From assembly GCA_014359885.1 (NCBI GenBank), contig JACIYN010000018.1, positions 178,223 through 242,222 on the forward strand: a stretch of DNA of 64,000 nt. The letters run 5' to 3'. A program made the translations under genes and the position numbers. This document shows, piece after piece, positions 53,476 through 64,000 of this stretch. Position 1 is the stretch's first letter. Each line of letters starts with the position of its first letter. Below the pieces are notes generated by a model. It had not been told where the DNA came from and did no database searches. It saw nothing but the letters and a program-made list of their open reading frames with translations. Origin of the DNA: Desulfacinum sp. (GTDB taxonomy: Bacteria > Desulfobacterota > Syntrophobacteria > Syntrophobacterales > DSM-9756).

Positions 53476-56400
53476 CTACAACCCCGCAGCAACTATGGCC
53501 TCGGCCGGTATCTCGTAGAACCTCGCCGCCACGATCTCCCTCTTGGCATGGTCGAGTTTGGCAACGGGATTGTGGATGCGCACAAGCTCAGGGGAATCAC
53601 CCAGAGGGTCCCAAACCACATAGAGCCAGTAGGTCTCTGCCAGTTGCTGGGCCTTGTACCACTCGTTGGTGGTAAGCCTTACCGGCTGCCCCCGCAGGCG
53701 GCCCTTGACCTCGACTCTCTTGACCAAGACCTCGCCGGTGGCTTCATCGGCAATCTTGTGAGCGCGGATGTCGAAGCCCAGCTTCAGATGACCAACCCGC
53801 TCGATCCTGTCCTTGGGGAAGCCTTCCGCGACCAGCGCTTCAATGACCTTTTCTTCTGCGGCGATCTCGCTCTGCCGGCGGATATTCGGATCGAGTTCAT
53901 CGGAAAGACAAGCGAGCTGGGCCTGCGTGTCGGCATCGGGAGCGAGTACAATCGCCGTGCCTACGTGCTTGACCGGCCCGGTCCTCGCAATCTCAAGCCG
54001 TTTTAGACCGTCGAGGCGTTCTCGGCGTGCGCGCTGAAGCTCATCTACATATTTCCTGGCCTCGTCGGCAGCCAACTTAAACTCCGGCTTGGTCACCGCT
54101 TCTGCGGCCAGCAGCATGGCCCGCTCCTGGGCGCGGTCGATCCTGGCCTTGAACGACTTTTCCAGATATTCCCGGCAAACCTGAGCGAAATGCTGCCGTT
54201 CACGCTGACAACGGGCGCGGCACTCGAGCTGGTAGCTCGCTTTAAGAAAATCGGTAGCCGGCAGTAACGGGGTCGGTTCGATCTTTTGAGGCGGATGCGG
54301 ATGTGCCGCAAAGTTGAGCAGGATGTCGCTCGGGATGATTTCGTAATGCCCCCGCTCCTCGCGAACGGCCACGAGCTCGCCATAGAGCGGTACGTCGTTC
54401 CCTTTCGAGTCCTTGCCACGGATCGATATCTCGAAAAAATGGATACGATAAGGATCTGTGCATAAAGGTTCGATAAAAAAAGCAACACGGCCCACAAGTT
54501 CGGCGAGCCGTTCATTGAGTTTCTCATCCACAGCCGCATAGAGCGGATGTCCCGGCCCCATCAGTACAGCGTCAACGTGAACGTCCTGTTCAAGGTGGTG
54601 TTTGTGGAAGGTGATCTTTCGATAGGACGATTCGGCTTTCCCGACCTTCTGGACGGAGCGAAGCCGTTCAGAGCGAAGATCCGCAAGGACGTGCTCGACA
54701 CGCCACAACCCGTCTGCTCTCGGCTCGATCCGAAGGCCCACTTCCCGAGCAGCAGCAACGAACTGTGCTTCCACATATCGAGGCATTAGCCGACGCTCTT
54801 CGACCTCGAGGTTCCGGCGATGGAATGCCGAAAAATCCACGTGGCTGCGCGCAAGCGCAATTCCCGTGGCTTCCTCGTATTCTTTGAGCTTGGCCGGATC
54901 GATGCGGTCGATCTGATCGAGGTACTCATCGAGCCGCCTGGGGTCATAGGCCGCATCCCGGAGCATGTCCGGGAGGTTTACGTCATTCAGCGACAGCACT
55001 TCGCCGATCACATCGAACACGCGGCCTTCGAGGGCCTCGTTCATCTGGTCCAGCTTTTCCAGAAGGCGGTGGAGAATCCGGCCTTCAACGATAGGCTGAC
55101 CCTCCTCGGATTCCGTGGCCACGAAGTTGAAAGCATAGACATCCCGGTCCTGGCCGATGCGATGGATACGGCCCAGGCGCTGCTCAAGGCGCGTGGGGTT
55201 CCAGGGCATGTCATAGTTGATCATCAGGTGGCAAAATTGCAGGTTGATCCCTTCGCCGGCGGCCTCTGTAGCACAGCATACCTGCGCACCGGTTCTGAAA
55301 ACCTCCTGAGCCCGTTTGCGTTCATGGGGGTTCATGCCGCCGTGGATTTCGCAAGTACTGAAACCCCATCGTTCAAGATGATCGCGCACGTAGCCGAGGG
55401 TATCCCTGTGCTCCGTGAAGATCAGGAGCTTTCCCCGGCCATCTTTCAGGTCCATGAACTGCGCCTCGCCGAGGCACTTCTTCAATGCGGCCAGTTTGGA
55501 ATCGTTCGCATTTTCCCGAACCCTTCGCGCCTGCTCGACGAGCTCCTTTAGGGCGGAGATTTCCGCGCGCAACTGTTCAAGTTCCAACGCAGCCGTGTAC
55601 TCATCCACCAATTGATCACGTACCGCATCGTCGAGATCGTCTTCTTCCTGCTCGGCATCAGGCAGGCGACCCTGCAAAACCGCCAACCGTTTGGCGCGCT
55701 GGGCCGGAGGGAGTCCCTTAAGCTCTTCCAGGAGATCTTCCTGCTTTTTCAGCCGCCTTTTGAGGGACTCGTGGATCGCGCAGGTTGAGCTCACCAACCT
55801 GCGTTGCAGGACAGTTCGGGTCAGCGCTGCAGAGGAACGTCTTTGCCCGGTCTGCTGCGGGATAAACTCGTTGATGTAAGCGGTAACGCTCTTATAAAGG
55901 GTGTACTCGTCGTTGTTCAAGGTGAAGGCAACGGTCTTGGCATGACGGTCCGGGAAAAGTCGTCTACCGTTTGCATCTCTTAGATCTTCTTTTAGACGAC
56001 GCAGGCACCAGGGAGAATCTTTCCCTAAGTGAAATACTTTTTGCCGAATTTCAGCTGCCTGCTTCCCCAAGCGGTGTGGTTCCGGGAAGAGGTCCGGATC
56101 AATGAGTCGAAGGAAATGAGCGAACTTATCTTCATCCCCATGGTGGGGTGTGGCGGTCAGGAGGAGGACGTGGTCCGCCTGGGATGTGAGACGTAACGCC
56201 AAGTCATAGCGCTTCGTTGTCGCAACCTTGGATTCGCGATTCTGTCCGGCTGAGACTGTCCTGGCCGAACACTTGTGGGCTTCGTCGATGATGACGAGGT
56301 CCCACCTCTGTTGCCAGACACGCTCGCGAACGTCTTCCTGCTTGGCATAGTCAATGGAAGCGATGATCTGTGAAGACCTCTGCCATGGATTCGTCAATTG

Positions 56401-56985
56401 CTGTTGGTCGACAGCGGAAAAGATGATGTCGAAAGGCTCGCCGAACCAGCGGAGCATCTCGTCCTGCCATTGGATGGTGAGCGGAGCGGGGCACAGGATA
56501 AGAATGCGCTCAATGGCCTCGCGAAGCTTCAGTTCCTTTACCAGGAGCCCGGCCATAATCGTCTTGCCGGCTCCAGGATCATCCGCCAGCAGAAACCGCA
56601 ACCTGGGCTGCGGAAGCATCGCTTGGTAAACCGCTTCGATCTGGTGCGGCAGCGTGCGGATGCCCGAAAGACTCACGGCAAACTGTTGGTCATGCGCGTA
56701 AGCCAATCGAATTCGAGCGGATTCGATTAGAAGCCCCAACTTCTCGGCATCCACGGGCGTATCCGCTTTGGCTTCGTCGGGACCCTGCCCAAGAACAGCC
56801 GCGACTTCTTCGGCAGAAATTACAGCCTCTTCCAGTGAGCCGTCGGGAAGACGAACGCGACACTCATAGCCTGCCGAATCATCAGAACCAAGCGGTCGTG
56901 CATCCTCCAGGACCACGGGCACATCGAAGTGCCCGGGTAGGAATATCCGCTGCCCGATCTGAGATGTGAGCAGACTGCTACTCAT
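53476..56985 (-). CDS. SNF2-family helicase with C-terminal DUF3883-like domain (DrmD-like layout)
   Basis: 1169 residues. Helicase motifs: DDPGAGKTIMAGLL (about 134-147), IIDEAHKC (about 236), LLTATPHHGDEDKF, LIFTEHRDTLGYV and QRLGRIHRIGQ (about 600). A charged coiled-coil insertion lies between the lobes (about 400-500). The C-terminus (about 1065-1165: GFDIRAH, RVEVKGR, EWYKAQQL) is DUF3883-like, a fold related to restriction nucleases. The layout resembles DrmD of DISARM, but other DISARM genes are absent. It should translocate on DNA and supply the restriction step. Confidence 0.88.
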   Translation of the reverse strand: MSSSLLTSQIGQRIFLPGHFDVPVVLEDARPLGSDDSAGYECRVRLPDGSLEEAVISAEEVAAVLGQGPDEAKADTPVDAEKLGLLIESARIRLAYAHDQQFAVSLSGIRTLPHQIEAVYQAMLPQPRLRFLLADDPGAGKTIMAGLLVKELKLREAIERILILCPAPLTIQWQDEMLRWFGEPFDIIFSAVDQQQLTNPWQRSSQIIASIDYAKQEDVRERVWQQRWDLVIIDEAHKCSARTVSAGQNRESKVATTKRYDLALRLTSQADHVLLLTATPHHGDEDKFAHFLRLIDPDLFPEPHRLGKQAAEIRQKVFHLGKDSPWCLRRLKEDLRDANGRRLFPDRHAKTVAFTLNNDEYTLYKSVTAYINEFIPQQTGQRRSSAALTRTVLQRRLVSSTCAIHESLKRRLKKQEDLLEELKGLPPAQRAKRLAVLQGRLPDAEQEEDDLDDAVRDQLVDEYTAALELEQLRAEISALKELVEQARRVRENANDSKLAALKKCLGEAQFMDLKDGRGKLLIFTEHRDTLGYVRDHLERWGFSTCEIHGGMNPHERKRAQEVFRTGAQVCCATEAAGEGINLQFCHLMINYDMPWNPTRLEQRLGRIHRIGQDRDVYAFNFVATESEEGQPIVEGRILHRLLEKLDQMNEALEGRVFDVIGEVLSLNDVNLPDMLRDAAYDPRRLDEYLDQIDRIDPAKLKEYEEATGIALARSHVDFSAFHRRNLEVEERRLMPRYVEAQFVAAAREVGLRIEPRADGLWRVEHVLADLRSERLRSVQKVGKAESSYRKITFHKHHLEQDVHVDAVLMGPGHPLYAAVDEKLNERLAELVGRVAFFIEPLCTDPYRIHFFEISIRGKDSKGNDVPLYGELVAVREERGHYEIIPSDILLNFAAHPHPPQKIEPTPLLPATDFLKASYQLECRARCQRERQHFAQVCREYLEKSFKARIDRAQERAMLLAAEAVTKPEFKLAADEARKYVDELQRARRERLDGLKRLEIARTGPVKHVGTAIVLAPDADTQAQLACLSDELDPNIRRQSEIAAEEKVIEALVAEGFPKDRIERVGHLKLGFDIRAHKIADEATGEVLVKRVEVKGRLRGQPVRLTTNEWYKAQQLAETYWLYVVWDPLGDSPELVRIHNPVAKLDHAKREIVAARFYEIPAEAIVAAGL

Positions 56986-57256
56986 TCCCGCCCCTCTTCC
57001 GTGAACGTTTTTTTGGTGCTGATCGATTCGTTTGGGCTTTCGAGGAGGGTCGGCTTTGAAAGGAATTTGAAGTATTCTCTGGTTCGTTGTCTTGGCGCAC
57101 CCACTCGTCTATTTTGGATAGTTTGAAACGAAAGAACCGTCCCACACGGTGAGCAGGGAGCCCTCCTTCGCCGATCCATCTATAGACCGAGTCCTTGGCC
57201 ACCCCAAGGCGGGCGGGCACATCGTCGACGCCAACCCAGCGTTCGGAAGCTTTCAT
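56978..57256 (-). CDS. Excisionase-type helix-turn-helix protein
   Basis: 92 residues. An excisionase/MerR-like winged helix (WVGVDDVPARLGVAKDSVYRWIGEGGLPAHRVGRFFRF, about 7-42) is followed by a Ser/Lys/Arg-rich tail. The ATG at 57256 is chosen since GAGAGG lies 6 nt upstream. It is the first gene of the defence operon and overlaps the helicase gene by 8 nt. It may regulate the operon or, less likely, be an excision factor. Confidence 0.8.
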   Translation of the reverse strand: MKASERWVGVDDVPARLGVAKDSVYRWIGEGGLPAHRVGRFFRFKLSKIDEWVRQDNEPENTSNSFQSRPSSKAQTNRSAPKKRSRKRGGNE

Positions 57257-57315
57257 TTCCATCCTCTCGTCAGTTGTCAGAATCACTGCCTACTATGCCA
57301 ACCAAACCAGATGCA

Positions 57316-57344
57316 AGTATATGCAACCGGTCCATTCCAGCCAA
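57316..57344 (-). promoter_or_regulatory. Candidate promoter of the twelve-gene defence operon
   Basis: Minus strand: -35 TTGGCT (57344-57339), 17-nt spacer, -10 TATACT (57321-57316). TTGCAT occurs twice, 10 bp apart, around the -10, a possible operator for the HTH protein. The leader would be about 50 nt. Confidence 0.5.
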
Positions 57345-57413
57345 GGACAACCTGCTGGTATACCGTGAATCTGCTACGTATATGGCTCCAAATGGGGACC
57401 AGCTACCGGGGTT

Positions 57414-57707
57414 TCATCGCCAGATTCCGCCGATTAGCTCCTTGACGCTCCCGGTCCAGCGATTCCCCACCACATAGAGCCAGGCAGGGAGCCCAGTGCC
57501 GCTTGCCCGGGCAGGGACTAAAACGCGGCGATAGAGGCAGTAATCGCAGGGGTGAAAGCCCTCAAGGTGGTCGATGGCCGGGAGGCGGGTCTCGGGATCG
57601 CCGAAGGTCAGAAGTTCGCCGTACACGGGGCCCCAGCGGTCGCCCGGGGCGAGTTCTTCCAGGATGACAGCGTCGTTGTGCCCATCGTGGATCGCCTCAT
57701 TCACCAT
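57414..57707 (-). pseudogene. Gamma-glutamylcyclotransferase-like gene, N-terminus missing
   Basis: 97 residues matching the middle and end of the AIG2/GGCT fold: GDRWGPVYGELLTFGDPETRLPAIDHLEGF and a final PAWLYVVG-type strand. The usual opening with the YGSL/YGTLR substrate loop is absent and a TGA lies directly before the first ATG. It is therefore probably a truncated gene at the edge of the island. Confidence 0.55.
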
Positions 57708-57774
57708 TCACACATCTTCATCATGGGAGGGGAAAGCTATCGACTGAGACAGAAACGACAAGGCTGATTTTTTC

Positions 57775-57821
57775 GTCCCAAGTGGGTCAAAATTGTTGTC
57801 CCAAAAAGGGTCAAAATAGTT
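57775..57821. repeat. Two tandem 23-24 bp repeats, possible insertion-sequence end
   Basis: GTCCCAA...GGGTCAAAAT occurs twice in a row (57775-57797 and 57798-57821). Multiple short terminal repeats of this sort are found at IS21-family ends; no transposase is present, so this would be a remnant. The region 57708-57827 has no gene. Confidence 0.4.
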
Positions 57822-57827
57822 GGCCAT

Positions 57828-58241
57828 TGACACCTTTGAGGCGGTAGATCAACCGATTGGTCGCCCCTTCGGAAACGAGAACCCCTTTCTCCACCATGTT
57901 TCTCAGCTTCCGCTGAAGTATGCGCCAACTGACGGTAATTTCCCGGTCTGGTGCGCTGACAATGTGTGCAAAAGCCCTTTCCCCTGGGAGCGCGGGCTTC
58001 CGGCCCGCACGAGAAGCAGGTGAAATGTCCGCGCTCCCGCGAAAAAACAGCCTTCTCGGACAAGCTCCGTCGGGGTTGCGCTTGGACCCCACGCGCTTCA
58101 TCTCGAACCGGAGAATCGAGGGGGATGTACGCGGGGCCGTAAATCCGCGTGAATCAGGAAGATATGCAAAGACCCCGCCGGGTCATCCCGCCGGGGTCTC
58201 GCGTTAACTCAGCACCGCCGAAGTCGGCGGATGGTAATCTG
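57828..58241 (+). repeat. Accessory repeat B, right copy
   Basis: Same orientation as 37756-38170 and clearly the same sequence, with scattered differences. It carries the same gene-end remnant on the minus strand, the TTCTCGGACAAGCTCC end and the GACCCCGCC/GGGGTC hairpin. With the left copy it brackets the 38353-57256 operon. Confidence 0.7.
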
Positions 58242-58282
58242 GCTCCCCGGGACGGACTCCCTTCGCTGCGCTCAGGGTAAAC

Positions 58283-58537
58283 TCACCGCGTGGGGTTTGC
58301 CGGAGCGGGAATGTCGGGAGGGGTGGCTAAGGGGTTTTGGGGTGATTGGCAGAGGGCGAGCTTTTTTCCTTTTGTCCAGCCTTTGATTTGCTTTTCTCTG
58401 CGAGCGGCAGAGAATCGATCGGGGTGTTTTTCATAATAGAGGAGCTTGGCTTCGTGCTGGGCCATGCGGTGTTGCAGGTGGGTGGTGATGCCGGTGTAGA
58501 GCCTTCCTCGGCGGAGGCAGATGTAGACGAACCACAT
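58283..58537 (-). CDS. GIY-YIG nuclease domain protein, copy 1
   Basis: 84 residues. WFVYICLRRGRLYTGIT gives the VYI...YTGI form of the GIY-YIG motif; LQHRMAQHEA and AARREKQIKGWTKGKKLAL complete the short UvrC/YhbQ-like domain. The loop normally reading GKGAKYT before the KLLYYE strand is missing, so the domain is shortened. Nearly the same protein is encoded 354 bp away. Confidence 0.75.
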   Translation of the reverse strand: MWFVYICLRRGRLYTGITTHLQHRMAQHEAKLLYYEKHPDRFSAARREKQIKGWTKGKKLALCQSPQNPLATPPDIPAPANPTR

Positions 58538-58636
58538 GGGGACACCCCCCCGAAAAAAAAAGCCCGATCGCAGCGGATCGAGCTTTGCTTTCGTGGCTCC
58601 CCGGGACGGACTCCCTTCGCTGCGCTCAGGGTAAAC

Positions 58637-58891
58637 TCACCGCGTGGGATTTGCCGGAGCGGGAATGTCGGAAGGGGTGGCTAAGGGGTTTTCGGGTGAT
58701 TGGCAGAGGGCGAGCTTTTTTCCCTTTGTCCAGCCTTTGATTTGCTTTTCTCTACGAGCGGCGGAGAATCGATCGGGGTGTGTTTCATAATAGAGGAGCT
58801 TGGCTTTGTGCTGGGCCATGCGGTGTTGCAGGTGGGTGGTGATGCCGGTGTAGAGCCTTCCTCGGCGGAGGCAGATGTAAACGAACCACAT
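58637..58891 (-). CDS. GIY-YIG nuclease domain protein, copy 2
   Basis: 84 residues, differing from copy 1 at a few positions (for example QHKA for QHEA, YETH for YEKH). The start is set at MWFVYICL by comparison with copy 1; an in-frame upstream extension runs into duplicated non-coding sequence. It shares the deletion in the KYT loop, so the duplication came after that change. Confidence 0.75.
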   Translation of the reverse strand: MWFVYICLRRGRLYTGITTHLQHRMAQHKAKLLYYETHPDRFSAARREKQIKGWTKGKKLALCQSPENPLATPSDIPAPANPTR

Positions 58892-58970
58892 GGGGACACC
58901 CCCCCCCGAAAAAAAAGCCCGATCGCAGCGGATCGAGCTTTGCTTTCGTGGCTCCCCGCTTGCAACCCTC

Positions 58971-59133
58971 TTCATAACCACTCTCCACCGCCAGGATATC
59001 ACCTAACCCGTTGATACACAATATCTTTTCAAAGAGCGGCACATCCCCGAGGGGGCGGAAACGGCGTTGATGCGGATTTCCTCCTGTCCGGCCTGAACCG
59101 GATGTCGCAAGCTGTGTCGCAAGTTTGTCGTCA
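58971..59133 (+). repeat. Accessory repeat A, right copy
   Basis: Matches 37601-37755 in the same orientation. The left side has order A-B and the right side B-(GIY-YIG duplication)-A, so A plus B look like pieces of one repeated unit around the island. No gene is seen between 58892 and 59166. Confidence 0.65.
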
Positions 59134-59166
59134 GCATGGGATGTCACAGCTCCGTGACACAGCTTG

Positions 59167-60282
59167 TCACAGCCCCAACCGGGCCGCCACGTCCTCGTAG
59201 TCCGGGTCGTCGGCGTAGAGCTTCTCGAGCTCGCTGCGCGCCCGCCGGCGCTGGCCGAGGTCCTCGTAGACCAGGGCCCGTTCGTACCGGAGCGCCCGGA
59301 GCAGTTCCTCGGACCGGCCTTTCCTCCGGCGCAGGGCGCCCGTCAGAGTCTCCCGCGCCGCGTCCAGGAGCCCGAGCCCACGCAGGGCCCTGGCCTTGTA
59401 GAGGAGTAGCGCGGTGTGGACCGGCGTCTCGTTCTCGATGCCCTCGGCCAACCGCACAACCTTTCGGTAGACGTTGACGCTCGCCGTCCCTGGCTCGCGC
59501 CCTTCGGGCGTGCCTCCGGCACGTCCAAATCGGCTGTCCTGCCGAATTGTCTTGTCGCCCGGGCGGCCGGTGAGCAGCAGCTCGGCCAGGGACAGCTTCA
59601 CCACCACGTCGTCGGGTTCGAGCCGCTGCAGCCGCTCCAGGCAGGCAATTGCATCCTCCCAGCGCTCCTGGCGCTGGTAGACCTCCACCAGGCTCAGCAG
59701 TACACCCCGAAGATCCGGGCCCACATGCGCGGATACCTCGTCCGTGATGGCAAGACTCATGGTGGCGGAGATTCCGTACTTGGAGAAGTAACGGCCCAGA
59801 CGGCCGTGCTTGTCGGCGGCCGTCGCCAGGTAGTTCGCGGCTTCTTCCAGCCGCTCCTGCTTGAGCGCCAGGAAACCGGCAAGGTACGCGCCGTCGGCCA
59901 GGTGAGTCGCCTGTTCCAGGTGCTGAAGCGCCTTGTCCTCATTCCCCAGCACCAACTCCCGGCACCCATCCACCAGGGCCTCCTCGTCGTCCGGCGTAAA
60001 TAGCCGCTTGAAGAAACCCAGGGTCAGCCGGTCTTCCGGGCGGACCGTTGGGACGGCCGGCGCGGAGTAGGACGCGCTTCTCCCACCGCTGGATCTCCCG
60101 CTCGGAACAGTGGTCGTGTAGAAAAGGCCCGTTCCCGGAATGCCCACCGTCGCCCGCTGGCCCCTCGGACCGATGGTGAACTTCGCCCCACGCGGCCCGA
60201 ACGAGAGGGACCCGCCCGACTTGCTCAGGTTCAGGGTCACGCCCGGTGCAATCCTGATTCGTCTCCAGAACCGGAAGCCCAT
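59167..60282 (-). CDS. DUF4236 protein with TPR-like repeats
   Basis: 371 residues. The N-terminus MGFRFWRRIRIAPGVTLNLSKSGGSLSFGPRGAKFTIG is a DUF4236 domain, rich in short beta strands. From about residue 95 on the protein is made of helical pairs (LVLGNEDKALQHLEQATHLAD, LEEAANYLATAAD, ERWEDAIACLERLQRLEPDD) that read as tetratricopeptide repeats. Function unknown; no signal peptide. Confidence 0.75.
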   Translation of the reverse strand: MGFRFWRRIRIAPGVTLNLSKSGGSLSFGPRGAKFTIGPRGQRATVGIPGTGLFYTTTVPSGRSSGGRSASYSAPAVPTVRPEDRLTLGFFKRLFTPDDEEALVDGCRELVLGNEDKALQHLEQATHLADGAYLAGFLALKQERLEEAANYLATAADKHGRLGRYFSKYGISATMSLAITDEVSAHVGPDLRGVLLSLVEVYQRQERWEDAIACLERLQRLEPDDVVVKLSLAELLLTGRPGDKTIRQDSRFGRAGGTPEGREPGTASVNVYRKVVRLAEGIENETPVHTALLLYKARALRGLGLLDAARETLTGALRRRKGRSEELLRALRYERALVYEDLGQRRRARSELEKLYADDPDYEDVAARLGL

Positions 60283-60400
60283 TTTCCCGTTCCTGCTACT
60301 TTACCGCCGCAGGCCCTTTTTCCGTGCGGAGCATGATCAAGTCCTGGTCAAGCCCAGACAGTTCCTTGGCGAATGCCTCCTGGACCCGCTTGCGTTTGAT

Positions 60401-60756
60401 TCATTTTGCCCCCTCCATGGAGTTGGAGGTGTTTTGAGCGAGGTAAGCCTTCACCAAGGCGCGAAAAAGCCCATTGTGTGCGCCGTAATTGAGCTTGAGA
60501 TGAACTAGTTCGTGGACAATGACCTCTCGCCGAAAACTCGCTGGTTGGCTGGCGAGTTCGGCGTTCAGGGTCAGCCTCCCGCGGGTGGAGACACTGGCCC
60601 ACTTGCGCTTCATCGGGCGAACGTGGATTTCCCGAATACGATCAGCTACGCCGATCCGGCGCGCCCATGCCTCAACCTCGGCAATGAGGACGTCACGAGC
60701 AGCCGCCTCGGCCAAGGGAGATGCGGAGGATGGCAGGTTTTCTTCCAGTGTTCTTT

Positions 60757-60760
<4 letters not shown>
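60401..60760 (-). CDS. Small YgjP/SprT-like zinc metallopeptidase
   Basis: 119 residues. The HELVHLKLNYGAHNGLF stretch (about 86-102) gives HExxH plus a third His (HNxxF) as in YgjP/DUF45 proteins; KWASVSTRGRLTLN before it is also typical (the usual WGSCS core reads WASVS). Such genes often sit behind type I restriction hsdR genes, as here, where the ATG overlaps the hsdR stop (ATGA). Its substrate is unknown; control or turnover of the restriction enzyme is possible. Confidence 0.8.
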
Positions 60761-63659
<2,899 letters not shown>

Positions 63660-63663
<4 letters not shown>

Positions 63664-64000
63664 GGCACATACCTCCGTGGGGCACGGCGCCGCCATGCCC
63701 CTACAATTTCGTTGATCATATTTATTTCCCGCGCCAGGGGGTCATCGCCCGTGCGTTCGGGATTGTACCGGTCGAAATGCCAGCGCAATGGGTTTTCGAG
63801 GATGTATTGCCGAATGGCGTTCAAGGCGCGTTCGTTACGGATGATGTGTTCGTAATAATTGCGTTGCCAGACGGGGACACGAGGGGTGCCGCGCAAGGCG
63901 TTGATGCGTTTGGTGACGGCGGATTTGAATTGCCCGATCATTGCACCAACGGATTGTGGCATTGGGCCGCGTGGTTCTGATGTAGGGGCGACCCGCCGGG
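63660..64000 (-). CDS. REP-associated tyrosine transposase (RAYT), C-terminal part
   Basis: The frame is open to the window edge and ends at 63660. IGQFKSAVTKRINALRG and VWQRNYYEHIIRNERALNAIRQYILENPLRWHFD are the hallmark end of RAYT/Y1 transposases, which act on REP-type palindromes. The catalytic HUH part would be outside the window. Its TGA overlaps the hsdR ATG, an unusual tie between a transposase and a restriction gene. Confidence 0.8.

Larger units (their letters stand above)
58241..58965. repeat. 354-bp tandem duplication containing two GIY-YIG genes
   Basis: The block beginning GGCTCCCCGGGACGG at 58241 starts again at 58595, and its end (GATCGCAGCGGATCGAGC) recurs near 58565 and 58921. 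The copies differ at few positions. Length variation sits at a run of C and A bases. Confidence 0.85.

Noticed and set aside
53476..56985. Complete DISARM system
   Set aside because: Only the DrmD-like helicase layout is present; no drmA, drmB or drmC is found, and the methylase is of the DUF1156 type.
57811..58101. Minus-strand frame of about 96 codons in repeat B
   Set aside because: Only the last third is shared with the left copy in frame; the upstream part differs and contains repeat DNA, so it is a gene remnant, not a gene.
58241..58965. Possible CRISPR array or REP array
   Set aside because: Only two units of 354 bp with coding content; there are no short repeats with unique spacers.

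Overview
The window looks like a chromosome segment of a GC-rich anaerobic bacterium of the Desulfobacterota (former Deltaproteobacteria), possibly a Syntrophobacter-like sulfate reducer. The evidence is a four-subunit 2-oxoacid:ferredoxin oxidoreductase, TRAP and tripartite tricarboxylate transporters, a corrinoid methyltransferase system with a RACo-type activator, and the housekeeping string tadA - tRNA-Ser - tRNA-Ser - dnaX - ybaB - recR. The taxonomic call is inference; there is no rRNA gene or species marker.

Layout. 1-8.0 kb: information processing and envelope genes (start of a P-loop ATPase, elongation factor G, a murein endopeptidase with LysM domains, tadA, two tRNA-Ser, dnaX, ybaB, recR). 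8.0-11.2 kb: porCDAB-like operon behind a good sigma-70 promoter and a perfect 16-bp palindrome. 11.3-14.1 kb: a pyrimidine-dimer glycosylase that appears to start at ATT, then a CsoR-type repressor with a visible operator and a P1B metal ATPase. 14.1-17.3 kb: TRAP transporter dctPQM. 17.6-25.3 kb: divergent corrinoid methyl-transfer cluster (activator, two methyltransferases, corrinoid protein and MFS permease on the minus strand; GntR regulator and second corrinoid protein on the plus strand). 25.6-34.9 kb: a sigma-54 activator with a PrpR-like N-terminus, divergent from a near-consensus sigma-54 promoter that drives tctC-tctA-tctB, a LeuC/LeuD-like dehydratase, an enolase-superfamily enzyme and a tartrate/isopropylmalate dehydrogenase-like enzyme. 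This reads as one uptake-plus-catabolism unit for an unknown hydroxy-polycarboxylate. 35.2-37.5 kb: YqhD-like alcohol dehydrogenase and a YqhC-like AraC regulator.

37.6-59.1 kb is accessory DNA. Diverged direct repeats of about 410 bp bracket one continuous minus-strand gene string (57256 down to 38353) of twelve genes with overlaps or gaps of at most 16 nt. In order these are: HTH regulator, SNF2 helicase with a C-terminal DUF3883-like domain, HD phosphohydrolase, a small Panacea-like protein, a DUF1156 DNA methylase, a DUF499 ATPase, and then a complete type III CRISPR effector (cmr1, cmr6, cas10/csx11, cmr4, cmr5, cmr3). The Cas10 has no GGDD and a damaged HD motif, which points to the rare type III-C. 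No CRISPR array, cas6, cas1/cas2 or CARF gene is visible. Joining a modification/helicase defence module and a cyclase-less type III effector in one apparent operon is the most unusual feature of the window.

57.4-64 kb: a truncated gamma-glutamylcyclotransferase-like gene, a 354-bp tandem duplication carrying two GIY-YIG genes, a DUF4236/TPR protein, an hsdR restriction subunit coupled to a small metallopeptidase gene, and a REP-associated transposase running off the right edge.
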